DNA from: an uncultured Oscillospiraceae bacterium
GTDB lineage: Bacteria > Bacillota > Clostridia > Oscillospirales > Acutalibacteraceae
Direction: 5' to 3'
DNA: 16,873 bases
NCBI GenBank assembly: GCA_902490145.1
Contig: CABUCT010000012.1
Coordinates: 1 to 16,873 of the forward strand
Positions 8,265 to 15,647 of the stretch are shown here, in pieces. The number at the start of each line of letters is the position of its first letter. The stretch's first letter is position 1. The translations under genes were made by a program, and so were the position numbers. The notes below the pieces were generated by a model. It worked only from the letters and a program-made list of their open reading frames with translations, ran no database searches and was not told the DNA's origin.

Positions 8265-8322
8265 TTGAACAAAAAACACTCATTTGGTCAAAAAAATGAA
8301 TAAAAATCAATGTTTTGTTCAA
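8265..8322. promoter_or_regulatory. Nested inverted repeat beside promoter; candidate DeoR operator
   Basis: TTGAACAAAA (8265-8274) and TTTTGTTCAA (8313-8322) are perfect 10-bp inverted arms. Between them a smaller pair, TCATTT and AAATGA, is also inverted. The right arm ends three bases before the -35 box at 8326. It lacks a U-tract, so it does not look like a terminator for the regulator gene. AT-rich half-sites of TGTTC type next to a promoter suit a DeoR-family operator, but binding is inferred. Confidence 0.45.
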
Positions 8323-8325
8323 CGC

Positions 8326-8354
8326 TTGACACCATAAAATTAACTGAATATAAT
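8326..8354 (+). promoter_or_regulatory. Perfect consensus promoter of the dockerin phosphodiesterase
   Basis: TTGACA (8326-8331), 17 bases, TATAAT (8349-8354). The predicted start near 8361 gives a leader of about 63 bases. Just inside the transcribed region, ATAGTCATA-AG-TATGATTAT (8370-8389) is a near-perfect palindrome, a second possible regulator site. Confidence 0.85.
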
Positions 8355-8423
8355 TATTGTTGCCGACGTATAGTCATAAGTATGATTATATAAGGATGCA
8401 TATTAAAAATGGAGGAATTTGTA

Positions 8424-11285
8424 ATGAAAGTCAGCACCAAAAGAATCATAGCACTGCTTCTTTCTGTCCTGGTTATGACTATGGCATGGAGCACACTTAT
8501 TGTCTTTGCCGAGCCGAATGTTGTTGAAATAAGTAATTGCGACACACTAAGCGGCTGGTCAAACTATCCGGGTGACGGAATGGCGATTGATAATTCAAAT
8601 CAATCAGAAGGATCCGGATGCCTTAAGTTTTATCAGACCGGAGGATTTTGTTCACTCTATAAAATGTCCACTCCAATGGATATGAGCACAGCAAAATATT
8701 TCGTTTTTGATATAAACCCGCAGGCCACAGACTGGTTCCAGAAGTCAGGATATGCAAATATCGTAATATCCTCTCGCGATGACCAGGGCGGATGGGATGA
8801 ACCGGAATCTGCTGCATGGACAGAGGAATGTCTTATTATTCCGCTTTCAAGCTTTAATCTGGAAGAGGGATGGAATACCATTAATGTTCCGCTTGATTTC
8901 ACTAAAGCCAAAAACGGTTTTGACGTTACATCTGTAAAGAAATTGGCAATTTTCGGTCTTCGTTATTATGAAAGAGGCGACCAAGTAAATGTCAACTACA
9001 TAGACAACGTCCGTCTTTCCGATACCGAGCTTGACAAAACTGCTCCCGTAAATTCAAAATACATTTCTTATCAAAAAGTAGCAAATCATGCTGACCAGGT
9101 TTATGCTTTGGGTCAGTCTACATTCACTTCTTCTTCATGGGATAAATTCGTGACTGCATATAATGCAGCAAAAGAAATGAATGTTACTGAAGCTTCTACT
9201 GATGCTCAGATTGCAGCAGCTAAAAAAGAGCTTCAGAGGGGAATGAACTTCCTCACTTCAAAAACCAATAAAAATGAGCTTGATGAACTGTACAGCCATG
9301 TTGTTGTTCTTGGAATTGACGGAATGGGTAACTTCAATTTGAATACCGAGACACCCAATATTGCCAGAATCATGAACCAGCCGGATGCACTTTACACAAC
9401 TCATGCTCAGTCAGTAATGCCCACCATCAGTGCTCAAAACTGGGGTGCAATGCTTACAGGTGTTACTCCTGAAAAACACGGAAAAACCAATGACCTTATT
9501 GAGTCTACTGCAACCCCCGATCATCAGCAGTATCCTTCAATTTTCCGTTATCTCCGTGATAAATATCCGGAGGCTGAACTCACTTCGTTTAACAACTGGA
9601 CTGCTATCAACAATGGTATAGTTGAACATAATCTTGATGTAAATATGTATGCCGGAGACGATTCTTCTCTTGCAGACCAGATGTCAAAATATTTTGAAGA
9701 AAATGATTCACTGTTTACTTTTGTACAGTTCGACAATGTTGACCATGCCGGTCACGCTCATGGTTATCAGTCTGATGCATATTATCAAGAACTCAGAACT
9801 GTTGACGGATATATCGGTCAGGTTTACGATGCTCTTGAAGCTCAGGGATATCTTGAGGATACCCTGCTTATCCTTCTTACCGACCACGGCGGAATCGGTA
9901 CTAATCACGGAGGCAATACCCAGCAAGAATTAAACTGCACATATATTGCAAAAGGAAAAAGTGTAACTCCGGGTGAATTCGCAGGAGAGATAACCACTGC
10001 ATCTCTTTCATCAGTAGTTTGTGCAGCACTTGGTGTTCCGCAGAGCGGAGACTATGATTATACTGTTTCCGATGGATACTTCAAAGGATACACTTATGAA
10101 GCACCTAAAACTGACGATTGGAAGCTTGAAAACTATCGTGATCATGCGACCACCACTCAGCCGAAGGAAATTGCTTTAGACGATGTTATAGACACATCAT
10201 CCCTGAAAGCTCATTTTAAATTTGATAACAATCTTAAGAATTCTGTATCTGACAGTTCGATAACTGCAAATTACAGAGGAACAAGAGGCTATGGTGATGG
10301 ATATTTCGGAAAATCCGCAAGCCTTAAGAACGGATATATCAGCATAGACGGTCTTAACATTGATGAAAACAGCTTTACTGTTTCAACTTGGCTTAACGAT
10401 ATTAATGTTTCTTTTGCTGATCCTGCACTTTTCGGAAATAAGGATTGGAACAGCGGTGCTAACCAGGGAATACTGGTTGCAGTTGAAAATAACAAAATAA
10501 AACTTAACACAGCTAATGCCTCTGGTCGTGCAGATACAGAATATACTGAAATTGATAACTATGACTTCGAAGGTGACAGCGGTTGGATCAACCTCACTGT
10601 AGTTGTGAATCGTGAAAACAGCACTGCAACTCTTTATGTAGATTTTAAACCTTTTGCAAGTGTATCAATTCCGAACGGAAGCTTTGCTTCTGTTGACGGT
10701 ACAACATTTGTACTTGGTCAGGACGGCACAGGAAACTCTCCTTATAAGGCTGAGCTTGAATGTGATGAGTTTATGTATTTCGACAAAGCAATAAGCCAGG
10801 CTGAGCTTAATGCACTCGCATCTTATTATAAGATGAGCGATGTCGACCTACAAAAGCTCAATGCTGTAAATAACGTTTATAAAATGATCAATGATATCGG
10901 AGAAGTTACACAAGAAAACTACAAGGAAAAAATCTCAAAAATTGAGGCTGCTGAACAAGAATATAGTAAAATAGTATATCAATTCGGAGAGATCCAGGTT
11001 GATAATGAGCCTGTATTAGATGCTGCTATTGAAGCATATAACGGGTATGTTGAAAATGAAGAACCTATTTTTGGAGACGTTAACGGAGATAAAGAGGTTA
11101 CTACTGCTGACGCACTTCTTGCTCTTCAGGCCGCTGTGAACAAAATTGAGCTTACATCTAAGCAGCAGACCGCTGCAGATGTAGACGGCGAAGAAGGAAT
11201 AGCTACCTTGGACGCTTTGTTGATTCTCCAAAAAGCGGTTAATAAAATTGATATTTTCCCTGTTGAAAAACAATTACAGCAATAA
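8424..11285 (+). CDS. Secreted type I phosphodiesterase/nucleotide pyrophosphatase-like enzyme with FIVAR, LamG-like and dockerin modules
   Basis: 953 residues from ATG 8424; an in-frame ATG at 8409 is rejected because GGAGG (8411-8415) overlaps it and serves 8424. Signal peptide 1-29 (VFA-EP). Residues 35-200 form a beta-sandwich, binding-like region (DTLSGW, NYIDNVRL). A FIVAR-like helical module spans 213-280. The alkaline-phosphatase-superfamily domain starts near 290: metal and catalytic residues by family alignment are Asp299 (GIDG), Ser336 in PTISAQN where ENPP-type enzymes have Thr, Asp440 and His444 (NVDHAGHAHG), Asp487-His488 (TDHGG) and His495 (NHGG). A LamG/concanavalin-like domain covers about 625-835. 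Residues 883-953 are a dockerin (DVNGDKEVTTAD, DVDGEEGIATLD; the second loop has Glu for an Asp). It would hydrolyse extracellular phosphoesters or pyrophosphates while docked to a scaffold. The substrate is unknown. Confidence 0.88.
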   Translation: MKVSTKRIIALLLSVLVMTMAWSTLIVFAEPNVVEISNCDTLSGWSNYPGDGMAIDNSNQSEGSGCLKFYQTGGFCSLYKMSTPMDMSTAKYFVFDINPQATDWFQKSGYANIVISSRDDQGGWDEPESAAWTEECLIIPLSSFNLEEGWNTINVPLDFTKAKNGFDVTSVKKLAIFGLRYYERGDQVNVNYIDNVRLSDTELDKTAPVNSKYISYQKVANHADQVYALGQSTFTSSSWDKFVTAYNAAKEMNVTEASTDAQIAAAKKELQRGMNFLTSKTNKNELDELYSHVVVLGIDGMGNFNLNTETPNIARIMNQPDALYTTHAQSVMPTISAQNWGAMLTGVTPEKHGKTNDLIESTATPDHQQYPSIFRYLRDKYPEAELTSFNNWTAINNGIVEHNLDVNMYAGDDSSLADQMSKYFEENDSLFTFVQFDNVDHAGHAHGYQSDAYYQELRTVDGYIGQVYDALEAQGYLEDTLLILLTDHGGIGTNHGGNTQQELNCTYIAKGKSVTPGEFAGEITTASLSSVVCAALGVPQSGDYDYTVSDGYFKGYTYEAPKTDDWKLENYRDHATTTQPKEIALDDVIDTSSLKAHFKFDNNLKNSVSDSSITANYRGTRGYGDGYFGKSASLKNGYISIDGLNIDENSFTVSTWLNDINVSFADPALFGNKDWNSGANQGILVAVENNKIKLNTANASGRADTEYTEIDNYDFEGDSGWINLTVVVNRENSTATLYVDFKPFASVSIPNGSFASVDGTTFVLGQDGTGNSPYKAELECDEFMYFDKAISQAELNALASYYKMSDVDLQKLNAVNNVYKMINDIGEVTQENYKEKISKIEAAEQEYSKIVYQFGEIQVDNEPVLDAAIEAYNGYVENEEPIFGDVNGDKEVTTADALLALQAAVNKIELTSKQQTAADVDGEEGIATLDALLILQKAVNKIDIFPVEKQLQQ

Positions 11286-11310
11286 GAATTGATTTATTAA
11301 ATCATTTGTT

Positions 11311-11454
11311 TTAATAAAAGATTTGAATCAAAAATTGAGATTGCTGAAATATACAAGTGATGTGATCGTTTGACATATTGTAATGCTGATTACAGATTTG
11401 TATAGATTCAATACTTTCAGACTCATTAGATGTTCTGAATGTTTGTTTAAACAT
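11311..11454 (-). CDS. Possible 47-residue small protein
   Basis: ATG at 11454 is preceded by AAAGGAG (11462-11468) at seven bases, one of the best ribosome sites in the window. The product starts MFKQTFRTSNESESIES, has two cysteines, is polar in its first half and ends in a hydrophobic FLIQIFY. I recognise no family. On the minus strand the GC-rich hairpin at 11493-11518 would lie in its leader. No clear promoter is visible. It could be a real small protein, a leader peptide or chance. Confidence 0.35.
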   Translation of the reverse strand: MFKQTFRTSNESESIESIQICNQHYNMSNDHITCIFQQSQFLIQIFY

Positions 11455-11492
11455 TATCTTTCTCCTTTCATATTTTGTTTGTGTGTCCCCGC

Positions 11493-11529
11493 TGAATTGC
11501 TCCATATCGGCGGGGACACGTATTTTTAT
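11493..11529 (+). terminator. GC-rich hairpin, likely terminator of the phosphodiesterase transcript
   Basis: GTGTCCCCGC and GCGGGGACAC form a perfect 10-bp stem, extendable inward by T-G, G-C and A-T pairs. It is followed on the plus strand by GTATTTTTAT. It lies about 210 bases after the phosphodiesterase stop, so that transcript would have a long 3' tail. Read on the minus strand it sits in the leader of the possible small ORF, where it could act as an attenuator. Confidence 0.6.
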
Positions 11530-11672
11530 CTAAAAAATCAATTACGTGTTGGACCAACTTGTTAAAGTCTTATTCAAGCTGGATTAAAAACTTGAATTTT
11601 AAAATAGATAGTGAATCGCTATTACATTACTGCTTATCTGCTGGATTTGACTATTTACACGGAATACGCTAG

Positions 11673-11713
11673 AAAAGGGCAATGCTTTGAGTAATTCAAA
11701 GCATTGCCCTTTT
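11673..11713. terminator. Perfect 18-bp hairpin, terminator-like, no adjacent gene
   Basis: AAAAGGGCAATGCTTTGA (11673-11690) pairs completely with 11696-11713 around the loop GTAAT. Five T follow the GGGC core on the plus strand and four on the minus strand, so it could end transcripts from either side. No gene ends next to it, so it may terminate an unseen small RNA or be a leftover of rearrangement. Confidence 0.6.
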
Positions 11714-11813
11714 TGGATAAAAATAAATTATAGGACGTCAAATAATTGCACAGTAGTTTTATGAATAAAAGAATTCAACATACATACAACGTTAATTTGG
11801 TTTGTAATATGTC

Positions 11814-11959
11814 ATACTAATACCTAATTAAAAGCTAAAAATCTTTTTGGCATATTTTTCGCCATACTTCGTGGGCTGTCTTCGGCAGGCGTCAGCCTTC
11901 CTGTGGAAACTCACTCGTCTGACAAAAATATTATATAGTTTTTAATTAGGTATTAGTAT
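11814..11959. repeat. MITE-like element with perfect 20-bp terminal inverted repeats
   Basis: The left end ATACTAATACCTAATTAAAA (11814-11833) is the exact reverse complement of 11940-11959; after one mismatch three more bases (CTA/TAG) also pair. The 106-base interior is far more GC-rich than its flanks in the middle (about 11862-11922) and contains nested stems: CTG-TCTTCGG-CAG, and GTCAG...CTGAC enclosing TTCC-TGT-GGAA. It has no open frame of useful length. A TA target duplication is possible within the ends, but no longer direct repeat flanks it. A non-autonomous transposon or a structured RNA repeat would both fit. Confidence 0.6.
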
Positions 11960-12177
11960 CAGTACGCTTTTTGCTGTAAGTATCCTATCCGTAAAATCTC
12001 TATATAAGAATTTTTTTGACAACCGAACGGATTTGTACATTTAAGTTAAAAGATACAGTAAGACGAGTAATTTGCAAAGATTTAGTATGTAATAAGATAA
12101 AATATGTTCATTTCACGTATGTTGTATCCTTAAATTTAACCTCATATAGATCCGAAGATAATTTTTTGATTGCTCAA

Positions 12178-12211
12178 ATAAAAAAGCCGCACGGCTTATG
12201 CTTGCGGCTTT
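12178..12211 (-). terminator. Terminator of the darA-holB-ricT operon
   Basis: On the minus strand AAAGCCGCA and TGCGGCTTT (12203-12211 with 12183-12191) form a nine-pair stem with an 11-base loop, followed by a run of T. It lies about 55 bases after the ricT stop. Confidence 0.85.
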
Positions 12212-12265
12212 ATGATGATAAGCGATGAAAAATCTTAAGATTATAAATTATAGTGTTTTGCTCGT

Positions 12266-13135
12266 CTATTCTGATTTATCCTCTGAATTGCAAATTTTTT
12301 GTTCTTGGCGTTGAGGATTATTTTTTCCGTCATCGATTCGTGTTATTTCAGAACGATCGAAGACCACCGGCATAACATCTCCGGAATCGTCAAGTTTGAC
12401 CTTGATTTTTCCGCTTATGAGAGCAACATCCTCAACAATGCCTGTCCCTTTTGGAGTTTTAACTCTGGCACCGTTACGTGGACTGATTTTGTGAAGATAC
12501 TCATAGGCGTCTTGTTCATATTTAAGACAGCACATAAGTCTTCCGCAGGTTCCCGAAATTTTGACAGGATTTAATGAAAGATTTTGTTCCTTTGCCATTT
12601 TGATTGATACCGGCTGAAAAGAATTTAAAAATCCAGAACAGCAAAATTCCCGTCCGCATATTCCAAGTCCACCAAGAATTTTTGCTTCATCGCGAACCCC
12701 AACTTGACGGAGCTCAATACGGGTTCTGAATATCGAAGCCAAATCTTTTACGAGTTGTCGGAAATCAACTCTTCCGTCGGCAGTGAAATAAAAAAGGATC
12801 TTGTTATTATCAAAAGTATATTCGACCGAAACCAGCTTCATTTCAAGGCCATGTTCGGCTATCTTCTTTGCACAGATTTCAAATGCTTCATCCTGTTTTT
12901 TGATGTTTTCAGCCAAATGTTTTTCATCTTCAGGAGTTGCGATTCTTACCAACTTTTTGAGAGGAATTTCAAATTCTTCCGAAATATTTGAATTACGAAT
13001 TGAGCATATGCCGAATTCAAGCCCCTGTGCTGTTTCAACAATAACATGCTGATCTTTTTCAACTTTTATACCGTTAGGATCAAAATAATATGTTTTGCCA
13101 TTTTCTTTGAATTTTACGCCTATTATTTCCGGCAT
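12266..13135 (-). CDS. ricT: PSP1-domain protein RicT (YaaT), Fe-S Y-complex subunit
   Basis: 289 residues, the length expected for RicT/YaaT. In Bacillus this protein forms the RicA-RicF-RicT complex, carries [4Fe-4S] clusters, and promotes RNase Y-dependent mRNA maturation, sporulation and biofilm development. The PSP1 domain core is visible: GICGREFCC (Cys160, Cys165, Cys166) and GTCGRLMCC (Cys197, Cys202, Cys203), the cluster-ligand region. The C-terminal part (PRNGARVKTPKGTGIVEDV) is a small beta-barrel-like segment, then a charged tail. GGAG at 13144-13147 supports the start. It is the last gene of the operon, 36 bases after holB. No other Y-complex gene is in the window. Confidence 0.95.
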   Translation of the reverse strand: MPEIIGVKFKENGKTYYFDPNGIKVEKDQHVIVETAQGLEFGICSIRNSNISEEFEIPLKKLVRIATPEDEKHLAENIKKQDEAFEICAKKIAEHGLEMKLVSVEYTFDNNKILFYFTADGRVDFRQLVKDLASIFRTRIELRQVGVRDEAKILGGLGICGREFCCSGFLNSFQPVSIKMAKEQNLSLNPVKISGTCGRLMCCLKYEQDAYEYLHKISPRNGARVKTPKGTGIVEDVALISGKIKVKLDDSGDVMPVVFDRSEITRIDDGKNNPQRQEQKICNSEDKSE

Positions 13136-13171
13136 TTTTTCAACTCCAATAATAAAAATTCACGTTATGAA

Positions 13172-14161
13172 TCAAACTGATTCAGCCAAGTCGAAAAGTC
13201 TTGCACACAGACAAGACACAAGAAGTGAACCTTTTGGATTTTCCCCGACTCTGGCATTTGCTTTTTTTGCGATATCCATCATTTTGGTTATTTCAAGCGA
13301 GGGCAAACGCTTTGCAATGACCGACGATTCTTTTTCGAATCCCGATATGCAGTTTCCCACACCTTCTTTTTTGCAGTATGCATCACGAAGGATCAACATA
13401 AGTCCATTTGTTAAGCTTTCCATAAGATTAAGGTTGTTTTCTGCCGGAAGAGAAGCTGCTAAAAATGCTGCGGAATTTTTGTTTGCCAGTGCGTCGGCAG
13501 CTTCAGACAGCATTTTATCAATTTGATTATTATCGTCTTTTTCAGAAAGCAGAATTTCTGCTTTTCCGATAATTCCACCACTTCGTTCCAAAACAGTTTG
13601 TATCTTTTGGTCATTGATATCCGGGAATTTTGATTTTAAATATACGATTCCTTCACAATTTCCTACCGGTAGCAAAGACAGCACTGCAGAACGCGAACGG
13701 ACTGTTTCAAGTAAATCCTCTTTATTACGGACGATTATAATAAATGTGACGCCTTTTGGCGGCTCTTCTATAATTTTCAGCAGTGCATTTTGTGCCGAAA
13801 CGGTCATGGTACGGGTGATAATGTATGTTTTCCGATCGGAATCGTTTGGCATAATAAAAGCATCGGAACGCAAATCACGAATCGTATCAACACCGATTGC
13901 AGCTTTTGACAAATCACCTGTTACGTTAGAAATATCCGGGTGCCCGCTGATAGATTTTTTGCATTGTACACACTGTCCGCAGGGAGGATTATTTCCGGTG
14001 CAGACAAGTCCCGAAGCAATGAGATGTGCGAGAGTTTTACGTCCGCTTTTTTCATTGCCCTCAATAATAATGGATTGCGGTGTTTTTCCTGAAATAAGCC
14101 AGCCCCTTACGGTTTCGATTACAGGCTTATTTCCCGCAAATTGTTCAAGAGTGCTTATCAT
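13172..14161 (-). CDS. holB: DNA polymerase III delta prime subunit (clamp loader)
   Basis: 329 residues, cytosolic. It is part of the clamp loader that places the sliding clamp on DNA. The N-terminal AAA+ region shows QSIIIEGNEKSGRKTLA, a degenerate P-loop as expected for delta prime, which does not need to bind ATP. Cys54, Cys61, Cys64 and Cys67 (CTGNNPPCGQCVQC) form the zinc module. SAQNALLKIIEEPP is the family signature around the SRC-like motif. Its ATG overlaps the darA stop in ATGA (14158-14161), so translation is coupled; a separate ribosome site is weak. The position between darA and ricT matches the Bacillus order, apart from the missing yaaR. Confidence 0.95.
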   Translation of the reverse strand: MISTLEQFAGNKPVIETVRGWLISGKTPQSIIIEGNEKSGRKTLAHLIASGLVCTGNNPPCGQCVQCKKSISGHPDISNVTGDLSKAAIGVDTIRDLRSDAFIMPNDSDRKTYIITRTMTVSAQNALLKIIEEPPKGVTFIIIVRNKEDLLETVRSRSAVLSLLPVGNCEGIVYLKSKFPDINDQKIQTVLERSGGIIGKAEILLSEKDDNNQIDKMLSEAADALANKNSAAFLAASLPAENNLNLMESLTNGLMLILRDAYCKKEGVGNCISGFEKESSVIAKRLPSLEITKMMDIAKKANARVGENPKGSLLVSCLCARLFDLAESV

Positions 14162-14481
14162 AATTTGTGAAATTGTTCCACATCAAGCACAAATATAATT
14201 GCACCGCCCACGGTGATTTCCAAAGGCATTGCCATTGTGTTAATAGCACCATAGGGGCTTGTATCCTGAATGATTTGGGTGCGTTTTCTGGCGTTGGCAC
14301 CGATAATTTCAATAGCATTGTCTACGAGCTCGTCTTCTACACCGATGATAAATGTGGAATTCCCGGCCTTTAAGTATCCTCCGGTTGTAGCGAGCTTTGT
14401 CGCAGAGAATTTCGCTTTGCTCAATGCTCCTGATACAATTGCGGCGTCATCGTCGTTGACAATAGCGAGTATGAGCTTCAT
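14158..14481 (-). CDS. darA: Cyclic-di-AMP receptor protein DarA (PstA/YaaQ)
   Basis: 107-residue PII-like protein that forms trimers and binds c-di-AMP; the downstream partner is unknown. Seen: MKLILAIVNDDDAAIVSGAL, the first PII-like strand-helix, then TKLATTGGYLKAGNSTFIIGVED, which contains the TTGG(F/Y)L and GNST ligand-binding segments, and a large loop (ARKRTQII) followed by the C-terminal strands (ITVGGAIIFVLDVEQF). The ribosome site is AGGTAGG about 8 bases upstream of the ATG. First gene of the darA-holB-ricT operon, with its own promoter; tmk, which precedes it in Bacillus, is absent here. Confidence 0.95.
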   Translation of the reverse strand: MKLILAIVNDDDAAIVSGALSKAKFSATKLATTGGYLKAGNSTFIIGVEDELVDNAIEIIGANARKRTQIIQDTSPYGAINTMAMPLEITVGGAIIFVLDVEQFHKL

Positions 14482-14535
14482 ATAATTACCTACCTGTTCG
14501 TATAAATTAAAACAATATTATTTATTTCCAATTCC

Positions 14536-14564
14536 ATTATAATACAACTAAAAACTCTTATCAA
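14536..14564 (-). promoter_or_regulatory. Promoter of the darA operon
   Basis: On the minus strand TTGATA (14559-14564), 17 bases, TATAAT (14536-14541). The predicted start near 14529 leaves a leader of about 48 bases before the darA ATG. Confidence 0.7.
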
Positions 14565-14650
14565 TAGCCACATAGTTATTTTAACACAAAGTTCATGAAA
14601 TTGCAATAATTCTGAAAAGTCAAACCAATTTTATAATAAATATGCAAAAC

Positions 14651-14679
14651 TTGACAATAAGTTTACATGCTAATATAAT
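14651..14679 (+). promoter_or_regulatory. Consensus promoter of the PAP2 gene
   Basis: TTGACA (14651-14656), 17 bases, TATAAT (14674-14679). The expected start near 14686 would fall at the first base of the GGGGTGG ribosome site, giving a leader of only about 11 bases. Confidence 0.8.
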
Positions 14680-14696
14680 CTTTGCGGGGTGGTTTT

Positions 14697-15620
14697 ATGT
14701 CCGTTCTTAAATGTTTAGAAACTATCAGAAGTGAATTTTTGGATAATATTGTCCTTATAGTTACAAATCTTGGAGATGAAGCCTGCTTCCTAATTGCAGC
14801 ACTGGTGATATTTTGGTGCGTTAATAAGAAGTGGGGATACAGGCTTTTTTCTGTGTTTTTCACGGGAATAGTTATCAACGAAGCATTGAAACTTATTGTA
14901 AGAATGCCGCGTCCCTTTGAAATTGATCCTACATTAACTCCCGTAAAATCAGCCTTGGAGGGAGCAAGCGGATATTCTTTTCCAAGCGGACACACTGCCA
15001 CTGCAACGCTTACTTACGGTTCTATTGCTCTTTTTATTAAAAAGCGATGGGCGTTTGTTATATCCTTTGTTCTTATTGCCATTACAGCATTTACGCGTTT
15101 GTATCTTGGTGTACACACGCCTGCTGATGTTATAGCTTCTTTTGCTGTGGCAAGCATTGTGGTATTTTTCTGCTTTGAGTTTTTTACTTTAGCAGACAGA
15201 AAACCAACTAGTGATATATGGATAGTTGCATGGACATTGATTGTTTCTGTGGTTGCAGCACTTTTTGCGGCCTTTTCGGGAGCAGAGAAGGCGGGCGACA
15301 CCGAAATGGTAAAGGACGCATTTAAACTTATGGGAACATCGTTAGGACTGTTTGTATCATATATTATTGACGAAAAATACATACATTTTCAAACAAAAGC
15401 TCTTATATGGCAGCAAATTGTGAAATCGGCTGTGGGAGCAGCGATTTTATTAGTTCTTAAATCAGGCCTTAAATATATGTTTGCCGTTCTGATGCCCGAA
15501 TCTGTCATTGCTGATTCAATTCGGTATTTTTTGCTGGTTGTTTTTGCCGGATGCATTTATCCGCTGACTTTTAAATTCTATAAAGCAAACAAAAATAAAT
15601 CAGAAAGAAAACATTGTTAG
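14697..15620 (+). CDS. PAP2-family membrane phosphatase
   Basis: 307 residues from ATG 14697; an in-frame TTG at 14682 lies in the promoter-to-ribosome-site stretch and is rejected. GGGGTGG (14686-14692) is the ribosome site. It is a polytopic membrane protein with about eight hydrophobic segments. The three phosphatase motifs are present: KLIVRMPRP (K-x6-RP), GYSFPSGHTA, and TRLYLGVHTPAD (R-x5-H-x3-D), with Thr in place of the usual Ser before Arg. Such enzymes dephosphorylate lipid phosphates such as undecaprenyl diphosphate or phosphatidic acid on the outer face of the membrane. The C-terminal half after residue about 165 adds more membrane helices, longer than minimal PAP2 proteins. The substrate is not defined. 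It has its own promoter and no clear terminator. Confidence 0.9.
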   Translation: MSVLKCLETIRSEFLDNIVLIVTNLGDEACFLIAALVIFWCVNKKWGYRLFSVFFTGIVINEALKLIVRMPRPFEIDPTLTPVKSALEGASGYSFPSGHTATATLTYGSIALFIKKRWAFVISFVLIAITAFTRLYLGVHTPADVIASFAVASIVVFFCFEFFTLADRKPTSDIWIVAWTLIVSVVAALFAAFSGAEKAGDTEMVKDAFKLMGTSLGLFVSYIIDEKYIHFQTKALIWQQIVKSAVGAAILLVLKSGLKYMFAVLMPESVIADSIRYFLLVVFAGCIYPLTFKFYKANKNKSERKHC

Positions 15621-15647
15621 TATCTCTGGAAGCAGAGGCGAAAGTAA

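Larger units (their letters stand above)
11286..12265. other. Long intergenic region without a confident gene
   Basis: About 980 bases, AT-rich, with stop codons in all frames and only one plausible short ORF (minus, 11311-11454). It contains a GC-rich hairpin (11493-11518), a perfect 18-bp hairpin (11673-11713), a MITE-like inverted-repeat element (11814-11959) and the ricT operon terminator (12178-12211). I see nothing interpretable in 11519-11672, 11714-11813 or 11960-12177, except the palindrome GTTGGACCAAC at 11548-11558. A 70-codon frame at 12016-12228 starts with TTG and runs through the terminator, so I do not call it. Confidence 0.7.

Noticed and set aside
8409..8423. Start of the phosphodiesterase at ATG 8409
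   Set aside because: GGAGG overlaps this ATG and is correctly spaced for ATG 8424, which begins directly with a signal peptide.
11647..11675. Promoter TTGACT-17-TAGAAA before the 18-bp hairpin
   Set aside because: The -10 is poor and the predicted start would fall inside the hairpin.
12016..12228. 70-codon plus-strand frame
   Set aside because: It begins with TTG without a ribosome site, has no recognisable features, and its 3' part is the terminator of the opposite operon.
15624..15637. Hairpin CTCTG-GAAG-CAGAG after the PAP2 gene as terminator
   Set aside because: The stem is only five pairs and no T-run follows; it is too weak to call.
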